Shown here: positions 1 through 8,522 of the stretch, piece by piece
Layout of the letters: every line of letters begins with the position of its first letter
Position numbering within the stretch: position 1 is the first letter of the stretch
Assembly (NCBI RefSeq): GCF_014649815.1
Contig: NZ_BMTT01000006.1
Span: 124,001 to 188,000 of the forward strand
Source: Streptomyces mutabilis
GTDB lineage: Bacteria; Actinomycetota; Actinomycetes; Streptomycetales; Streptomycetaceae
Direction: 5' to 3'
Length of the DNA: 64,000 bases
Notes under the pieces: model-generated
What the model was told of the DNA's origin: nothing
The model's database searches: none
Seen by the model: the letters and a program-made list of their open reading frames with translations, nothing else
Position numbers and translations under genes: made by a program

Positions 1-1052
1 AGATCCACGAGGATTGGGGTGCGACGCCCGCGGTGATCTCCGCCTGCCTGGACGTGTGCGAGGAGTCCGGCGTCCAGCTCGCCGTCCACACCGACACCCT
101 GAACGAGGCAGGCTTCGTCGGCGACACCTTCGACGCCGTCGCCGGCCGCACCCTGCACGCCTTCCACGTCGAGGGCGCCGGCGGCGGCCACGCACCTGAC
201 ATGATCACGGCCGTGTCGCTGCCCAACATGCTGCCGGCGTCCACCAATCCGACCCGGCCACACACCGTCAACACCGTCGAGGAGCACCTCGACATGCTGA
301 TGGTCTGCCACCACCTGAACCCGGCGGTCCCCGAGGACCTCGCCTTCGCCGAGTCCCGCATCCGGCCCAGCACCATCGCGGCCGAGGACATCCTCCACGA
401 CATGGGGGCGATCTCCATCATGTCGTCGGACGCCCAGGCCATGGGCCGCATAGGCGAGGTGATCCTGCGCACCTGGCAGACGGCGCACGTGATGAAGCGG
501 CGCCGCGGACTCCTGCCCGGTGACCTGCGGGCCGACAACCTGCGCGCACGTCGATATGTCGCGAAGTACACCATCAACCCCGCCGTCGCCCAGGGTATCG
601 AGCACGAGGTCGGCTCCGTGGAGACCGGCAAGCTGGCCGACCTGGTGCTGTGGGACCCGAAGTTCTTCGGCGTGAAGCCGCAACTGGTCCTCAAGGGCGG
701 ACAGATCGCGTACGCGCAGGTGGGTGATGCCAACGCCTCCATCCCGACCCCGCAGCCGGTCCTGCCGCGCCCCATGTTCGGCGCCCTGGGCAGTGCTCCG
801 GCCGCCAACTCGGTGGCCTTCGTGGCCCAGGCGGCCATCGAGGACGGGCTGCCGGAACGCCTGGGCACCGGACGGCAGTTGGTGCCCATCCGGTCGACCC
901 GGGGCCGTACCAAGGCGGACATGCGGGAGAACGACGCCCTGCCGCGCGTCGAGGTCGCCGCGGACTCCTTCGCGGTGACCATCGACGGCGAGCTCGCCGA
1001 GCCCGCGCCCGTCGTCGAACTGCCGCTCGCGCAGCGGTACTTCCTGTTCTGA
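1..1052 (+). CDS. ureC: Urease subunit alpha, C-terminal part (start lies before the window)
   Basis: Nickel-dependent urease catalytic subunit, which hydrolyses urea to ammonia and carbamate in the cytoplasm. The reading frame is open from base 3 and begins inside the protein ([11 protein letters not shown]), so the N-terminal part is outside the window. Visible family landmarks are the metal-site region [15 protein letters not shown], the mobile-flap Cys-His in VCHHLNP, the catalytic Asp in [13 protein letters not shown], and a C-terminal end typical of actinobacterial UreC (QRYFLF). ureF follows 8 bp downstream, so this is the tail of the structural genes of a urease operon; ureA and ureB are presumably just upstream. 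Identification is very secure. Confidence 0.97.
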   Translation, partial: IHEDWGATPAVISACLDVCEESGVQLAVHTDTLNEAGFVGDTFDAVAGRTLHAFHVEGAGGGHAPDMITAVSLPNMLPASTNPTRPHTVNTVEEHLDMLMVCHHLNPAVPEDLAFAESRIRPSTIAAEDILHDMGAISIMSSDAQAMGRIGEVILRTWQTAHVMKRRRGLLPGDLRADNLRARRYVAKYTINPAVAQGIEHEVGSVETGKLADLVLWDPKFFGVKPQLVLKGGQIAYAQVGDANASIPTPQPVLPRPMFGALGSAPAANSVAFVAQAAIEDGLPERLGTGRQLVPIRSTRGRTKADMRENDALPRVEVAADSFAVTIDGELAEPAPVVELPLAQRYFLF

Positions 1053-1060
1053 GCGGCGTC

Positions 1061-1735
1061 GTGAGCCGCGCAGCACTGCTCGTCCTCGCGGACGGCCGCT
1101 TCCCCGCCGGAGGGCACGCCCACTCCGGCGGGGCGGAGGCCGCCGTCCGGGCGGGACACATCACCGACGCCGCGAGTTTGGAGGAGTTCTGCCGGGGACG
1201 GCTGCACACGAGCGGGGCCGTCGCGGCTTCGCTCGCGGCGGCCGCGGCCCTGGGCGTCGACCCCGGTGAACTCGACCTCGCCGCGGACGCCCGTACGCCC
1301 TCGCCCGCCCTGCGGGTGGCGGCGCGCAGACTCGGCCGGCAACTCGTGCGGGCGGCCCGGGCGACCTGGCCGCATCGCGAACTCGACGCGTTGGCAGGGA
1401 GGTTCCCGAAGGGCGCCCACCAGCCGGTCGTCATGGGGCTGACCGCCCGCGCGGCCGGGCTCGGGCCGCTGGACGCGGCGTACTGCTCCGCCTACGAGGG
1501 GGTGAGCGGGCCGGCCACGGCCGTCGTGCGGCTGCTCTCGCTCGATCCGTTCGACGCGACCGGCGTGCTCGCGCGGCTCGCGCCGGATTTGGACCGGGTG
1601 GCGCGGGACGCCGTGGAGGCGGGGCGGGCGGCCGTGACCGAGGGGGTCGACGTGCTGCCCGCCCGGTCCGCGCCGTTGCTGGAGATCGGGGCGGAAGCGC
1701 ATGCCGCCTGGGCTGTGCGGTTGTTCGCTTCGTAG
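1061..1735 (+). CDS. ureF: Urease accessory protein UreF
   Basis: UreF joins UreD and UreG in the apo-urease activation complex that delivers nickel and gates GTP hydrolysis. The product is 224 aa, the usual length. It begins with the family opening LLVLADGRFPAGGHAHSGGAE and has the conserved central part YEGVSGPATAVVRLL. It uses a GTG start 8 bp after ureC. A 166-bp spacer containing a palindromic intergenic repeat separates it from ureG, which is longer than the other gaps in the operon. The position between ureC and ureG is the standard actinobacterial order. Confidence 0.95.
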   Translation: MSRAALLVLADGRFPAGGHAHSGGAEAAVRAGHITDAASLEEFCRGRLHTSGAVAASLAAAAALGVDPGELDLAADARTPSPALRVAARRLGRQLVRAARATWPHRELDALAGRFPKGAHQPVVMGLTARAAGLGPLDAAYCSAYEGVSGPATAVVRLLSLDPFDATGVLARLAPDLDRVARDAVEAGRAAVTEGVDVLPARSAPLLEIGAEAHAAWAVRLFAS

Positions 1736-1769
1736 AGGCGTCGTCCGCCCCGCCGCCCCTTCCCGTTCC

Positions 1770-1868
1770 CGAACCCAGGGCTCTGCCCCCCAGCCCCCGT
1801 CAGGGGCTCCGCCCCTGGACCCCCCTTCGGCCTGAACGGCCTCGTCCTCGAATGCCGGACGGGCTGAG
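1770..1868. repeat. Streptomyces-type GC-rich palindromic intergenic repeat
   Basis: Between ureF and ureG lies a run of short inverted repeats of the form GGGGCTCCGCCCC, followed by a CTCGAATGCCGGACGGGCTGA block. This combination resembles a repeat I recall as common between genes in many Streptomyces genomes. It can form strong RNA hairpins and sits inside the urease operon, so it could attenuate transcription or stabilise the upstream mRNA. The family assignment is from memory, not a search. Confidence 0.6.
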
Positions 1869-1901
1869 AGGACCGACCCGAGCTTTGACAGGAGCTGTTT
1901 C

Positions 1902-2572
<671 letters not shown>

Positions 2573-2576
<4 letters not shown>

Positions 2577-3334
2577 CCACCCCGGCCGGCGCACGGGCCA
2601 GCGCGCGCATCCTCGCCCGCGGTGACGGGCGGGGCGGCACAGCCCTGCCCGTGCTGGAGGGCGAGGGCCCGCTCGCGGTGCGGCGGACCCGGGGGAGTGG
2701 TAGCGAGGCCCACGTCATGCTCGTCGGCGCGATGAGCGGGCCGCTGGGCGGCGACCACTTCACGGTGGCCGCCGAGGCGGCCGAGGGCGCCCGGCTGCGG
2801 GTCGGCTCGGCCGCCGCCACGCTCGCCCTGCCGGGCCAGGACAAGGCCGGGGCCCGCTACGACGTGCGGCTCACCGTCGGAGACGACGCGGAACTGCGCT
2901 GGCTTCCGGAGCAGTTGATCTCCGCGTACGGCAGCGACCTCTCCGTCGCCACCCGCGTCGACCTCGCCGCCACGGGGCGGCTGCTGCTGCGCGAGGAACA
3001 GGTGCTCGGGCGGTCCGGTGAGCCACCCGGTCGGCTCAGCAGCCGTCTGACCGTACGAGTCGCCGGCCGGTGCGTCCTCGACCAGGAGCTGGCCTGCGGG
3101 TCCGGCGCACCGGGTGGCTGGGACGGCCCCGCCGGGCTGGCGGGACACCGTGCCGTGGGCCAGCTGGTCGTCGTACGGCCGGAGCTCGCGGCCGAGCCGC
3201 CGCGGGCGAGCGCCTTCGCGGAGGGCGCGGCCGTGCTGCCGCTCGCGGGGCCCGCCGTGCTGGTGACGGCCGTGGCGCCGGACGGGTTGCGGCTCAGGCG
3301 GCTGCTGGAGGCGGGGCTGGCCACGCTGGGCTGA
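2573..3334 (+). CDS. ureD: Urease accessory protein UreD
   Basis: UreD (UreH) is the scaffold that binds apo-urease and recruits UreF/UreG for nickel delivery. The sequence shows the family core: a GPLGGDHF stretch followed by a beta-rich body with [12 protein letters not shown] and a C-terminal LRRLLEAGL segment. I chose the GTG at 2573 because it overlaps the ureG stop as GTGA. An in-frame GTG at 2564 would add three residues and cannot be excluded. It is the last gene of the ureCFGD run; no maturation hydrogenase-type nickel carrier follows. Confidence 0.92.
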
Positions 3335-3356
3335 GGCCCGCCGACCGAACGCTCAT

Positions 3357-3371
3357 ATCCGTTTATCGGAT
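3357..3371. promoter_or_regulatory. Inverted repeat upstream of tap (possible operator)
   Basis: ATCCG-TTTAT-CGGAT, 5-bp arms with a 5-bp spacer, lies about 90 bp upstream of the tap start in an unusually A/T-rich pocket. It could be a protein-binding site or a promoter element for tap. No regulator is assigned. Confidence 0.3.
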
Positions 3372-3424
3372 TGGCAAAGAAGTAGTACTGCCTCTGTCCT
3401 CAGGGAAGGCACAGCCGCGAAGAT

Positions 3425-3453
3425 CCCCGTACTTGTCGCGAACACGTACGGGG
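3425..3453 (+). promoter_or_regulatory. Hairpin overlapping the tap ribosome binding site
   Basis: CCCCGTAC (3425-3432) and GTACGGGG (3446-3453) form a perfect 8-bp stem with a 13-nt loop. The right arm overlaps the GGGGAGGG Shine-Dalgarno sequence just before the TTG start at 3462. If the stem forms in the mRNA it would hide the ribosome binding site, so it may tune translation of the peptidase. Confidence 0.5.
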
Positions 3454-3461
3454 AGGGCCAC

Positions 3462-5075
3462 TTGAGGAAGAGCAGACCGGGACGGAGGACGGCGGCGCTC
3501 GGCACGGTCGGCGCGCTCGTCACCGCCACGCTGATAGCGGGCACCGTCACGGCGCCCGCCGCGAGCGCCGCTCCGTCGACCGGCCAGGGACACGCCAAGG
3601 GTGGGGACCGGGAGGCCAGGGGAGCCGCCATCGCCGCGGCCCGCGCCGCGAAGGCCGGCGTCGACTGGCTGGACTGCCCCGCCGACTGGAACCTGCCCAA
3701 GCCCATCCAGTGCGGCTACGTCACGGTGCCGCTCGACTACGCCGAGCCGTTCGGCAAGCAGATCGAGATCGCCGTGGACCGCATCGGCAACACCGGCACG
3801 CAGGCCGAGCGCCAGGGCGCGCTCCTCTACAACCCCGGCGGCCCCGGCGGCTCCGGCCTGCGCTTCCCGGCCCGCGTGACGAGCAGGAGCGCCGTATGGG
3901 CGAAGTCGGCGAAGGCGTACGACTTCGTCGGCTTCGACCCGCGCGGCGTCGGCAAGTCCACGCCCATCTCCTGCGTCGACCCGCAGGAGTTCGTCAGGGC
4001 GCCCAAGATGGACCCCGTGCCCGACTCCGAGGCCGACAAGCGCGCCCAGCGCAAGCTGGCCCGCGAGTACGCCGAGGGCTGCCACGAGCGCAGCGGCTGG
4101 ATGCTGCCGCACATGACGACGCCGAACACCGCGCGCGACCTCGACGTCATCCGTGCCGCCCTCGGTGAGAAGAAGCTCAACTACCTCGGCGTCTCCTACG
4201 GCACCTACCTCGGCGCGGTCTACGGCACCCTCTTCCCGGACCACGTGCGCCGGATGGTCGTCGACAGCGTCGTCAACCCGTCCCGCGGGAAGATCTGGTA
4301 CCAGGCCAACCTGGACCAGGACGTCGCCTTCGAGCAGCGCTGGAAGGACTGGCAGGACTGGGTCGCGAAGAACGACGCGACCTTCCACCTCGGCGACACC
4401 CGCGCCGAGGTCCAGGAGCAGTGGCTGAAGCTGCGCGCCACCGCCAAGAAGGAGCCCCTCGGCGGGGTCGTCGGCCCGGCGGAGCTGATCTCCTTCTTCC
4501 AGAGCGCCCCGTACTACGACTCGGCGTGGGTGCCGGTCGCGACGGTCTTCAGCAAGTACGTCGCCGGTGACACCCAGGCCCTCGTCGACGCCGCCGCCCC
4601 CGACCTCACCGACACCGCGGGCAACGCCTCCGCGGAGAACGGCAACGCCGTCTACACCGCCGTCGAGTGCGCCGACGCCAAGTGGCCCACGAACTGGCGC
4701 AAATGGGACCGGGACAACACCCGGCTGCACCGCGATCGCCCGTTCATGACCTGGGCCAACGCCTGGATGAACCTGCCGTGCGCCACCTGGCCGGTCAAGC
4801 AGCACAACCCGGTGGACGTCAAGACCGGCAAGGGCCTTCCCCCGGTGCTGATCGTCCAGTCCGAGCGGGACGCGGCCACCCCGTACGCAGGCGCCGTCGA
4901 ACTGCACCAGCGGTTCGAGGGATCGCGTCTGATCACCGAACGGGACGCCGGTTCGCACGGTGTGACCGGCCTGGTCAACCCGTGCGTCAACGACCGGGTC
5001 GACACCTACCTGCTCACCGGGAAGGTGGACGCCAGGGACGTGACCTGCGCTCCGCACGCCACGCCCAAACCGTAA
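3462..5075 (+). CDS. tap: Secreted tripeptidyl aminopeptidase (alpha/beta hydrolase)
   Basis: Exported serine peptidase of the S33 Tap/Slp family, which removes tripeptides from the N-termini of extracellular proteins. The 537-aa product starts with a signal peptide (RRTAALGTVGALVTATLIA, then an Ala-rich cleavage region near residue 37). It has the oxyanion-loop motif YNPGGPGGSG (about 123-132), the FDPRGVGKS loop, the nucleophile elbow GVSYGTYLG with Ser245, the catalytic Asp in SERDAATPY and the His in DAGSHGV. The TTG start is directly preceded by GGGGAGGG, part of a possible RBS-masking hairpin. A strong terminator follows at 5101-5130. Length and motifs match Tap of S. lividans closely. 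Confidence 0.9.
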   Translation: MRKSRPGRRTAALGTVGALVTATLIAGTVTAPAASAAPSTGQGHAKGGDREARGAAIAAARAAKAGVDWLDCPADWNLPKPIQCGYVTVPLDYAEPFGKQIEIAVDRIGNTGTQAERQGALLYNPGGPGGSGLRFPARVTSRSAVWAKSAKAYDFVGFDPRGVGKSTPISCVDPQEFVRAPKMDPVPDSEADKRAQRKLAREYAEGCHERSGWMLPHMTTPNTARDLDVIRAALGEKKLNYLGVSYGTYLGAVYGTLFPDHVRRMVVDSVVNPSRGKIWYQANLDQDVAFEQRWKDWQDWVAKNDATFHLGDTRAEVQEQWLKLRATAKKEPLGGVVGPAELISFFQSAPYYDSAWVPVATVFSKYVAGDTQALVDAAAPDLTDTAGNASAENGNAVYTAVECADAKWPTNWRKWDRDNTRLHRDRPFMTWANAWMNLPCATWPVKQHNPVDVKTGKGLPPVLIVQSERDAATPYAGAVELHQRFEGSRLITERDAGSHGVTGLVNPCVNDRVDTYLLTGKVDARDVTCAPHATPKP

Positions 5076-5100
5076 CGTCCGCGAGAGGCACCACGAGGGG

Positions 5101-5130
5101 AGGGGCGGCCGGTCCGATCCGGCCGCCCCT
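5101..5130. terminator. Bidirectional hairpin terminator after tap
   Basis: AGGGGCGGCCGG (5101-5112) pairs perfectly with CCGGCCGCCCCT (5119-5130) around a 6-nt loop. It lies between convergent tap and the epimerase remnant and could stop transcription from both sides. Confidence 0.75.
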
Positions 5131-5581
5131 CACGCCCGCCGTGCCGCCAGCCAGGCGTCCTCCGCCGCGTAGTCGAAGAGGTCGCCGTAGTTCCCGAACA
5201 TCTTCGGGTACGCCTCCCGGCCAGCCGCTCCTCGATCTCCGGCAGGGTCTCGGCGTACTCGACCACCGGACGGTAGCCCAGCTCCCGCCGCGCCGCCGTC
5301 ATGTCGCACACGACGGGCACGGGCACCGACCACGGAGTGTCACCCACGCCGCCCGCCGGCGGGCCGTCCAGCAGCACGTCCCCGGTCTCCACGCCCATCA
5401 CCGCGTCGATCGCCGCCCCGATCTCCGCCACCGTCGGCGCCTCGTCGTCGACCGCGTTCAGGACGCGCGTGCCCGGCCGCGGCGCCGCCAGCCGGATCAG
5501 CTCGGCGATGTTGTGCACGCTCGCCGGGTGGAAGCGGCTCGCACCGCCGTACGCGAGGACGCGCCGTCGCCGGCCGTCCAC
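5130..5581 (-). pseudogene. NAD-dependent epimerase/dehydratase, C-terminal fragment with frameshift
   Basis: Minus-strand remnant of an extended-SDR nucleotide-sugar epimerase-like gene. It reads RRRRVLAYGGASRFHPASV, then an NIAELIRLAA helix and a PVVCDMTAARRELGYRP segment, all typical of the C-terminal half of this family. Around 5220 the frame shifts: the expected tail EAYPKMFGNYGDLFDYAAED is read in another frame and ends at 5130. There is no start codon context and no Rossmann GxxGxxG. The missing N-terminal piece lies on the same strand at 15401-15580, about 9.8 kb away. Homology becomes unrecognisable above roughly 5575-5650. Confidence 0.85.
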
Positions 5582-6079
5582 GGTGGTCAGGGGCCACTGG
5601 GCGACCGCAGGTCCTTCCCCGAAGAGAGGACCGACCGTGACCTCGGACCCCGACCTGCTGTGGCTCCGCTGCGCTCACCTGGGTCGCGTCCTGCTGCGGC
5701 TGGTAGATGAAGAGCCAGGTCAGAAGGCTGACCGGCACAAGAACCGTGGGCGAACGGCTGATCGAAACGGTGGCTGACGCGGCCACCGGCAAGCGTGACT
5801 TCCAACTGCTCGCAGGACTCCCCGCCACCTTCACCGACGGCCGTGACGAACAAGCAGTCATTCTCTTCCGCTTGCCCACCTACGAAGGCAGGCAGGCCAG
5901 CCGTCGGCCTTTTCAGCCAAGTAGGGAAGTACGCCATGCACTGATTCTTCTCGCCGGACGTTCTGCCCTGCCGCACGCCACGTGCGGGGATGCCTTCCGT
6001 TGGGCATCCGAAAACGCTGTCGGAAGCGATGACGCCAAGGGCGGCGATGATCCGTAGCCGCGGTCGCGCCCGAGCTCGC
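5582..6079. other. Degraded non-coding stretch at the island's left border
   Basis: No intact gene is seen. A 116-codon plus-strand frame at 5707-6057 (GERLIETVADAATGKRDF, then LPATFTDGRDEQAVILFRLP) has plausible composition, but no family was recognised and it has no clear ribosome binding site. It may be a piece of a larger lost gene. Neighbouring fragments are all truncated, which suggests repeated deletion or recombination here. Confidence 0.4.
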
Positions 6080-6081
6080 CG

Positions 6082-6228
6082 CACGTCCAGGCCGTGGGCT
6101 TCGACGCGGACACCGGCCGCCTGGACGCCGCCCCCGACGCTCCCGCGTACGGCACGAAGCTGCGCTGGAGCGCACAGAAGCTGATCGCCGCCCTCGCCGC
6201 GATCCCGGAGGCCATCCGGCGGGCCCAT
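6082..6228 (+). pseudogene. DUF721 (DciA-like) protein fragment
   Basis: A plus-strand frame reads GFDADTGRLDAAPDAPAYGT and then KLRWSAQKLIAAL. This resembles the nucleic-acid-binding core of DUF721/DciA-like proteins that Streptomyces mobile elements often carry. Only about 45 residues remain, without the usual start or end. The frame runs into the unrelated oxidoreductase fragment. The family call is from memory and moderate. Confidence 0.4.
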
Positions 6229-6239
6229 GACGCCGCCGC

Positions 6240-6818
6240 CACGCCGACCACACGGGCGAGTTCTACAGCTGCAGCGCCTCCCTGCCGCGGTTCCCGTTGC
6301 CCCCGGTCCAGGTGGGGCTCGGAGTGCTGCGGCCCCGGATGGCGGAACTCGCCGGTGAGCTGGCCGACGTGGCCATCACCTGGCTGACCCCCGCCGCCTA
6401 CCTGCGGGACACCGTGGTGCCCGCGCTGCGGGCCGGCGCCGACAAGGCGGGGCGCGCGGTGCCGCGAGTCGTGGTGATCGTGCCGGTGGCGCTCACCGGC
6501 ACGGGGCGCGAGGCGACCGAGCTGGCGCTGGCCAGCAACGCTGGGCACATGCAGCTCCCCCACTACGCGGACATGCTCGGCCGCTCCGGCATCGACGTCG
6601 ACATGAAGGCGGACCCGGAGGCCAGCGGCAAAGCGCTGGTCGGCGGGGACGCCTTCCTCTTCGGCGACGCCGACGAACTGCGCGGCAAGTTCGAGGCGTT
6701 CACGGCCGCCGGCGTCGACGAGATCGTCCTCAACGTCACCGGCGTGGCGATGACCGAGGGCCCCGCGGCGGCGCTGCGGGAGCTGGAGACACTGCTGCGG
6801 CTGGTGGACGCCGCATGA
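6240..6818 (+). pseudogene. LLM-class F420-dependent oxidoreductase, N-terminally truncated
   Basis: The C-terminal two thirds of a luciferase-like (LLM) TIM-barrel oxidoreductase. The frame reads HTGEFYSCSASLPRFPLPP, then VQVGLGVLRPRMAELAGELAD, ITWLTP and a C-terminal GVDEIVLNVTGV segment. The first about 100 residues, which carry much of the flavin/F420 binding site, are absent; upstream DNA encodes a DUF721-like scrap in another frame. A TTG at 6297 could start a shortened protein. Its stop overlaps the next gene (ATGA). Class V lanthipeptide clusters contain an F420H2-dependent reductase that makes D-Ala from dehydroalanine, so this may be the remnant of such an enzyme (inference from neighbours). 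Confidence 0.7.
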
Positions 6819-7564
6819 CGGCGCGACGTCCCCTCCACGAGGCCGCGGTGCCCGGCGCCGGGGAGCCCGCGCCCGCCGCGCAGGTGCCGCCCTTCGGCTT
6901 CTCCCGGCTGCTGATCGTCGTCACCGGTTCCGCCTCGGCCGTGGGGCTGCCGCAGTGGCTCAGCTGGCTACGCCAGGAGTACCCGGGACTGACCGTGCGC
7001 GTGGTGATGAGCCGCAGCGCGGAGCGGTTCGTCACGCCGATGTCGCTCGGACTGCGGCTCCAGGAGGACGTGGAGATCGACGCCTGGGAGGAGTGCCGGC
7101 GGGCCCGCCACGTGGAGTACGCCGAGTGGGCCGAGGCGGTCCTCGTCTACCCAGCGACCTTCCACTTCACGGCCCGCCTGGCGCTCGGCCTGGCCGACAC
7201 GCCGGTGCTCCTGGCCCTCCAGTGCACGGACGCGCTGGTTGCGCTCGCCCCCTCGCTGCCGCCCGGCGGCCTCGACAGCCCCGCGTTCCGCTCCCACTGG
7301 GCCACCCTGGCCGCCCGGCTCAACGTCGTCCTGGTGCCACCGGACCAGGGGTACAGCCTGACCACGGGACGCGAGGACGGCTGGGTGCCGCCACCCCTGA
7401 CCGAGGCGCTGCGCCGCCTGGAGGACCGCAGGACGGAACGCGAACGGGAACGGGAGCGCGCACGCCGTGCCGTGGCAGGCGGCCCCCTGGCGGCGGACGA
7501 ACCGGCGGCGCACGAGTGGACCACCGGACACCCGGCGGCACCGGCGGACGGAGCACGGGCATGA
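6815..7564 (+). CDS. Flavoprotein (HFCD family), putative peptidyl-cysteine decarboxylase
   Basis: Homo-oligomeric flavin-containing Cys-decarboxylase fold, as in EpiD, LxmD and TvaF, which oxidatively decarboxylate the C-terminal Cys of RiPP precursors to give aminovinyl-cysteine rings. The N-terminal Rossmann-like start is FGFSRLLIVVTGSASAVGLP. The segment YPATFHFTARLALGLADTPV occupies the place of the PASANT motif of EpiD-type enzymes. The C-terminal 50 residues are a charged Arg/Glu-rich tail (RRTERERERERARR) unlike the core fold. The start overlaps the preceding stop, and the next gene starts inside this stop (ATGA), so the three genes are coupled. Function is inferred from family and context. 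Confidence 0.75.
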   Translation: MTARRPLHEAAVPGAGEPAPAAQVPPFGFSRLLIVVTGSASAVGLPQWLSWLRQEYPGLTVRVVMSRSAERFVTPMSLGLRLQEDVEIDAWEECRRARHVEYAEWAEAVLVYPATFHFTARLALGLADTPVLLALQCTDALVALAPSLPPGGLDSPAFRSHWATLAARLNVVLVPPDQGYSLTTGREDGWVPPPLTEALRRLEDRRTERERERERARRAVAGGPLAADEPAAHEWTTGHPAAPADGARA

Positions 7565-8499
7565 GCGGCACCTCCCCCACGCGGGCGGCGGCACCCGAGC
7601 CGGCCCCGGGCGAAGGGACCGAGGTGCGCCGGGAGTTCGGCACCGACCTGCTGCGCACCGTGGTGGCCGGCGGCCCCGGGCAGGGGTACACCTGGCTCCG
7701 GCGCCCCGGCCCGCAGGCGCCCGCGCCCTTCGCCGCGTCCAGCCTCCTGCCGCGACCGCCCCTGCCGGCGTCGGGCCCCGGCGCCGTCCGCTGGGCCACC
7801 GGCACCGAAGGACCTGAGCCCGGTGCCCGCCGCTATCTGGTGCGCGGCCCGGAGGCGATCGCCCGCCGGCTGCTGCACCACGGCCCGGACGAGGACATGG
7901 CCGCCGTCCTGCACGGCGTCGGCCGGCTGCTGCGGACCCTCCACGAGACGCCCGTCCCGCCGGACCTGGCCGCACGCCTTGACGACCGTCCGCGCGGTCT
8001 GGTCCGCTTCACCGACTGGCTGGCGGGCCGGTCACCGAGCCCGCGGGCCGCGTACGCCGAAGCGCTGCTGCGCCCCCGTCTGGGAGAGACGCGCATGGCC
8101 GCGCTGCACGCGCTGCGCGCGCGGATCACCGAGGACCCGGAGCGGGTGCTCAGCCACGGCGCCCCCACCCTCGGCTCGATCGTCCCGGCGGCGGGAGAGG
8201 CGGGCGCCGACCTGCTGATCGGTGAGGACCTGTGCCGGGCGCCCTGGTACGTCGACGTCGGCTGGACGCTGGGCGAGCTGGTGGAACTCAAGTGGTACCG
8301 GGGCGACGGCAACGCGCAGTGGCCGCACCTGCTCGAGGCGTTCTTTCAGGGGTACGGGCGCGACCTCGGGGACTCTTGGAAGCACCTGGCCGCCCTGCGC
8401 ATCCTGCTCCACCTGCACGACTACACGGCCTACGTGGGCTGGGACGAGAAGACCTTCGAGAAGTACTCGGGCTTCGTGATGTACCTGCTGGACCTGTGA
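7561..8499 (+). CDS. APH-like phosphotransferase of a RiPP (class V lanthipeptide/thioamitide type) cluster
   Basis: A 312-aa protein resembling the aminoglycoside-phosphotransferase-like kinases that phosphorylate Ser/Thr in class V lanthipeptide and thioamitide pathways before a HopA1-type lyase eliminates phosphate. Landmarks are RLLRTLHETPVPPDL (helical linker before the C-lobe), the catalytic-loop position LSHGAPTLGSIVP, and a metal-loop-like stretch LLIGEDLCRAPWYVDVGWTL. The usual APH HGDxxxxN motif is replaced by HGAPTLGS, so the active site differs from antibiotic kinases. The ATG overlaps the upstream flavoprotein stop. No HopA1 partner is present in the window. Assignment rests on domain resemblance and the flavoprotein neighbour. 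Confidence 0.65.
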   Translation: MSGTSPTRAAAPEPAPGEGTEVRREFGTDLLRTVVAGGPGQGYTWLRRPGPQAPAPFAASSLLPRPPLPASGPGAVRWATGTEGPEPGARRYLVRGPEAIARRLLHHGPDEDMAAVLHGVGRLLRTLHETPVPPDLAARLDDRPRGLVRFTDWLAGRSPSPRAAYAEALLRPRLGETRMAALHALRARITEDPERVLSHGAPTLGSIVPAAGEAGADLLIGEDLCRAPWYVDVGWTLGELVELKWYRGDGNAQWPHLLEAFFQGYGRDLGDSWKHLAALRILLHLHDYTAYVGWDEKTFEKYSGFVMYLLDL

Positions 8500-8522
8500 G
8501 CCGGACCCCTGGAGAGCACCAC

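Noticed and set aside
7561-8499. Calling the phosphotransferase an aminoglycoside-resistance kinase
   Set aside because: The HGDxxxxN catalytic motif is absent and the gene is coupled to a RiPP-type flavoprotein.
8232-8522. Upstream in-frame extension of the M16 gene into the phosphotransferase
   Set aside because: The ATG at 8523 has a ribosome binding site and begins the M16 domain; the upstream frame is a shadow of the phosphotransferase gene.
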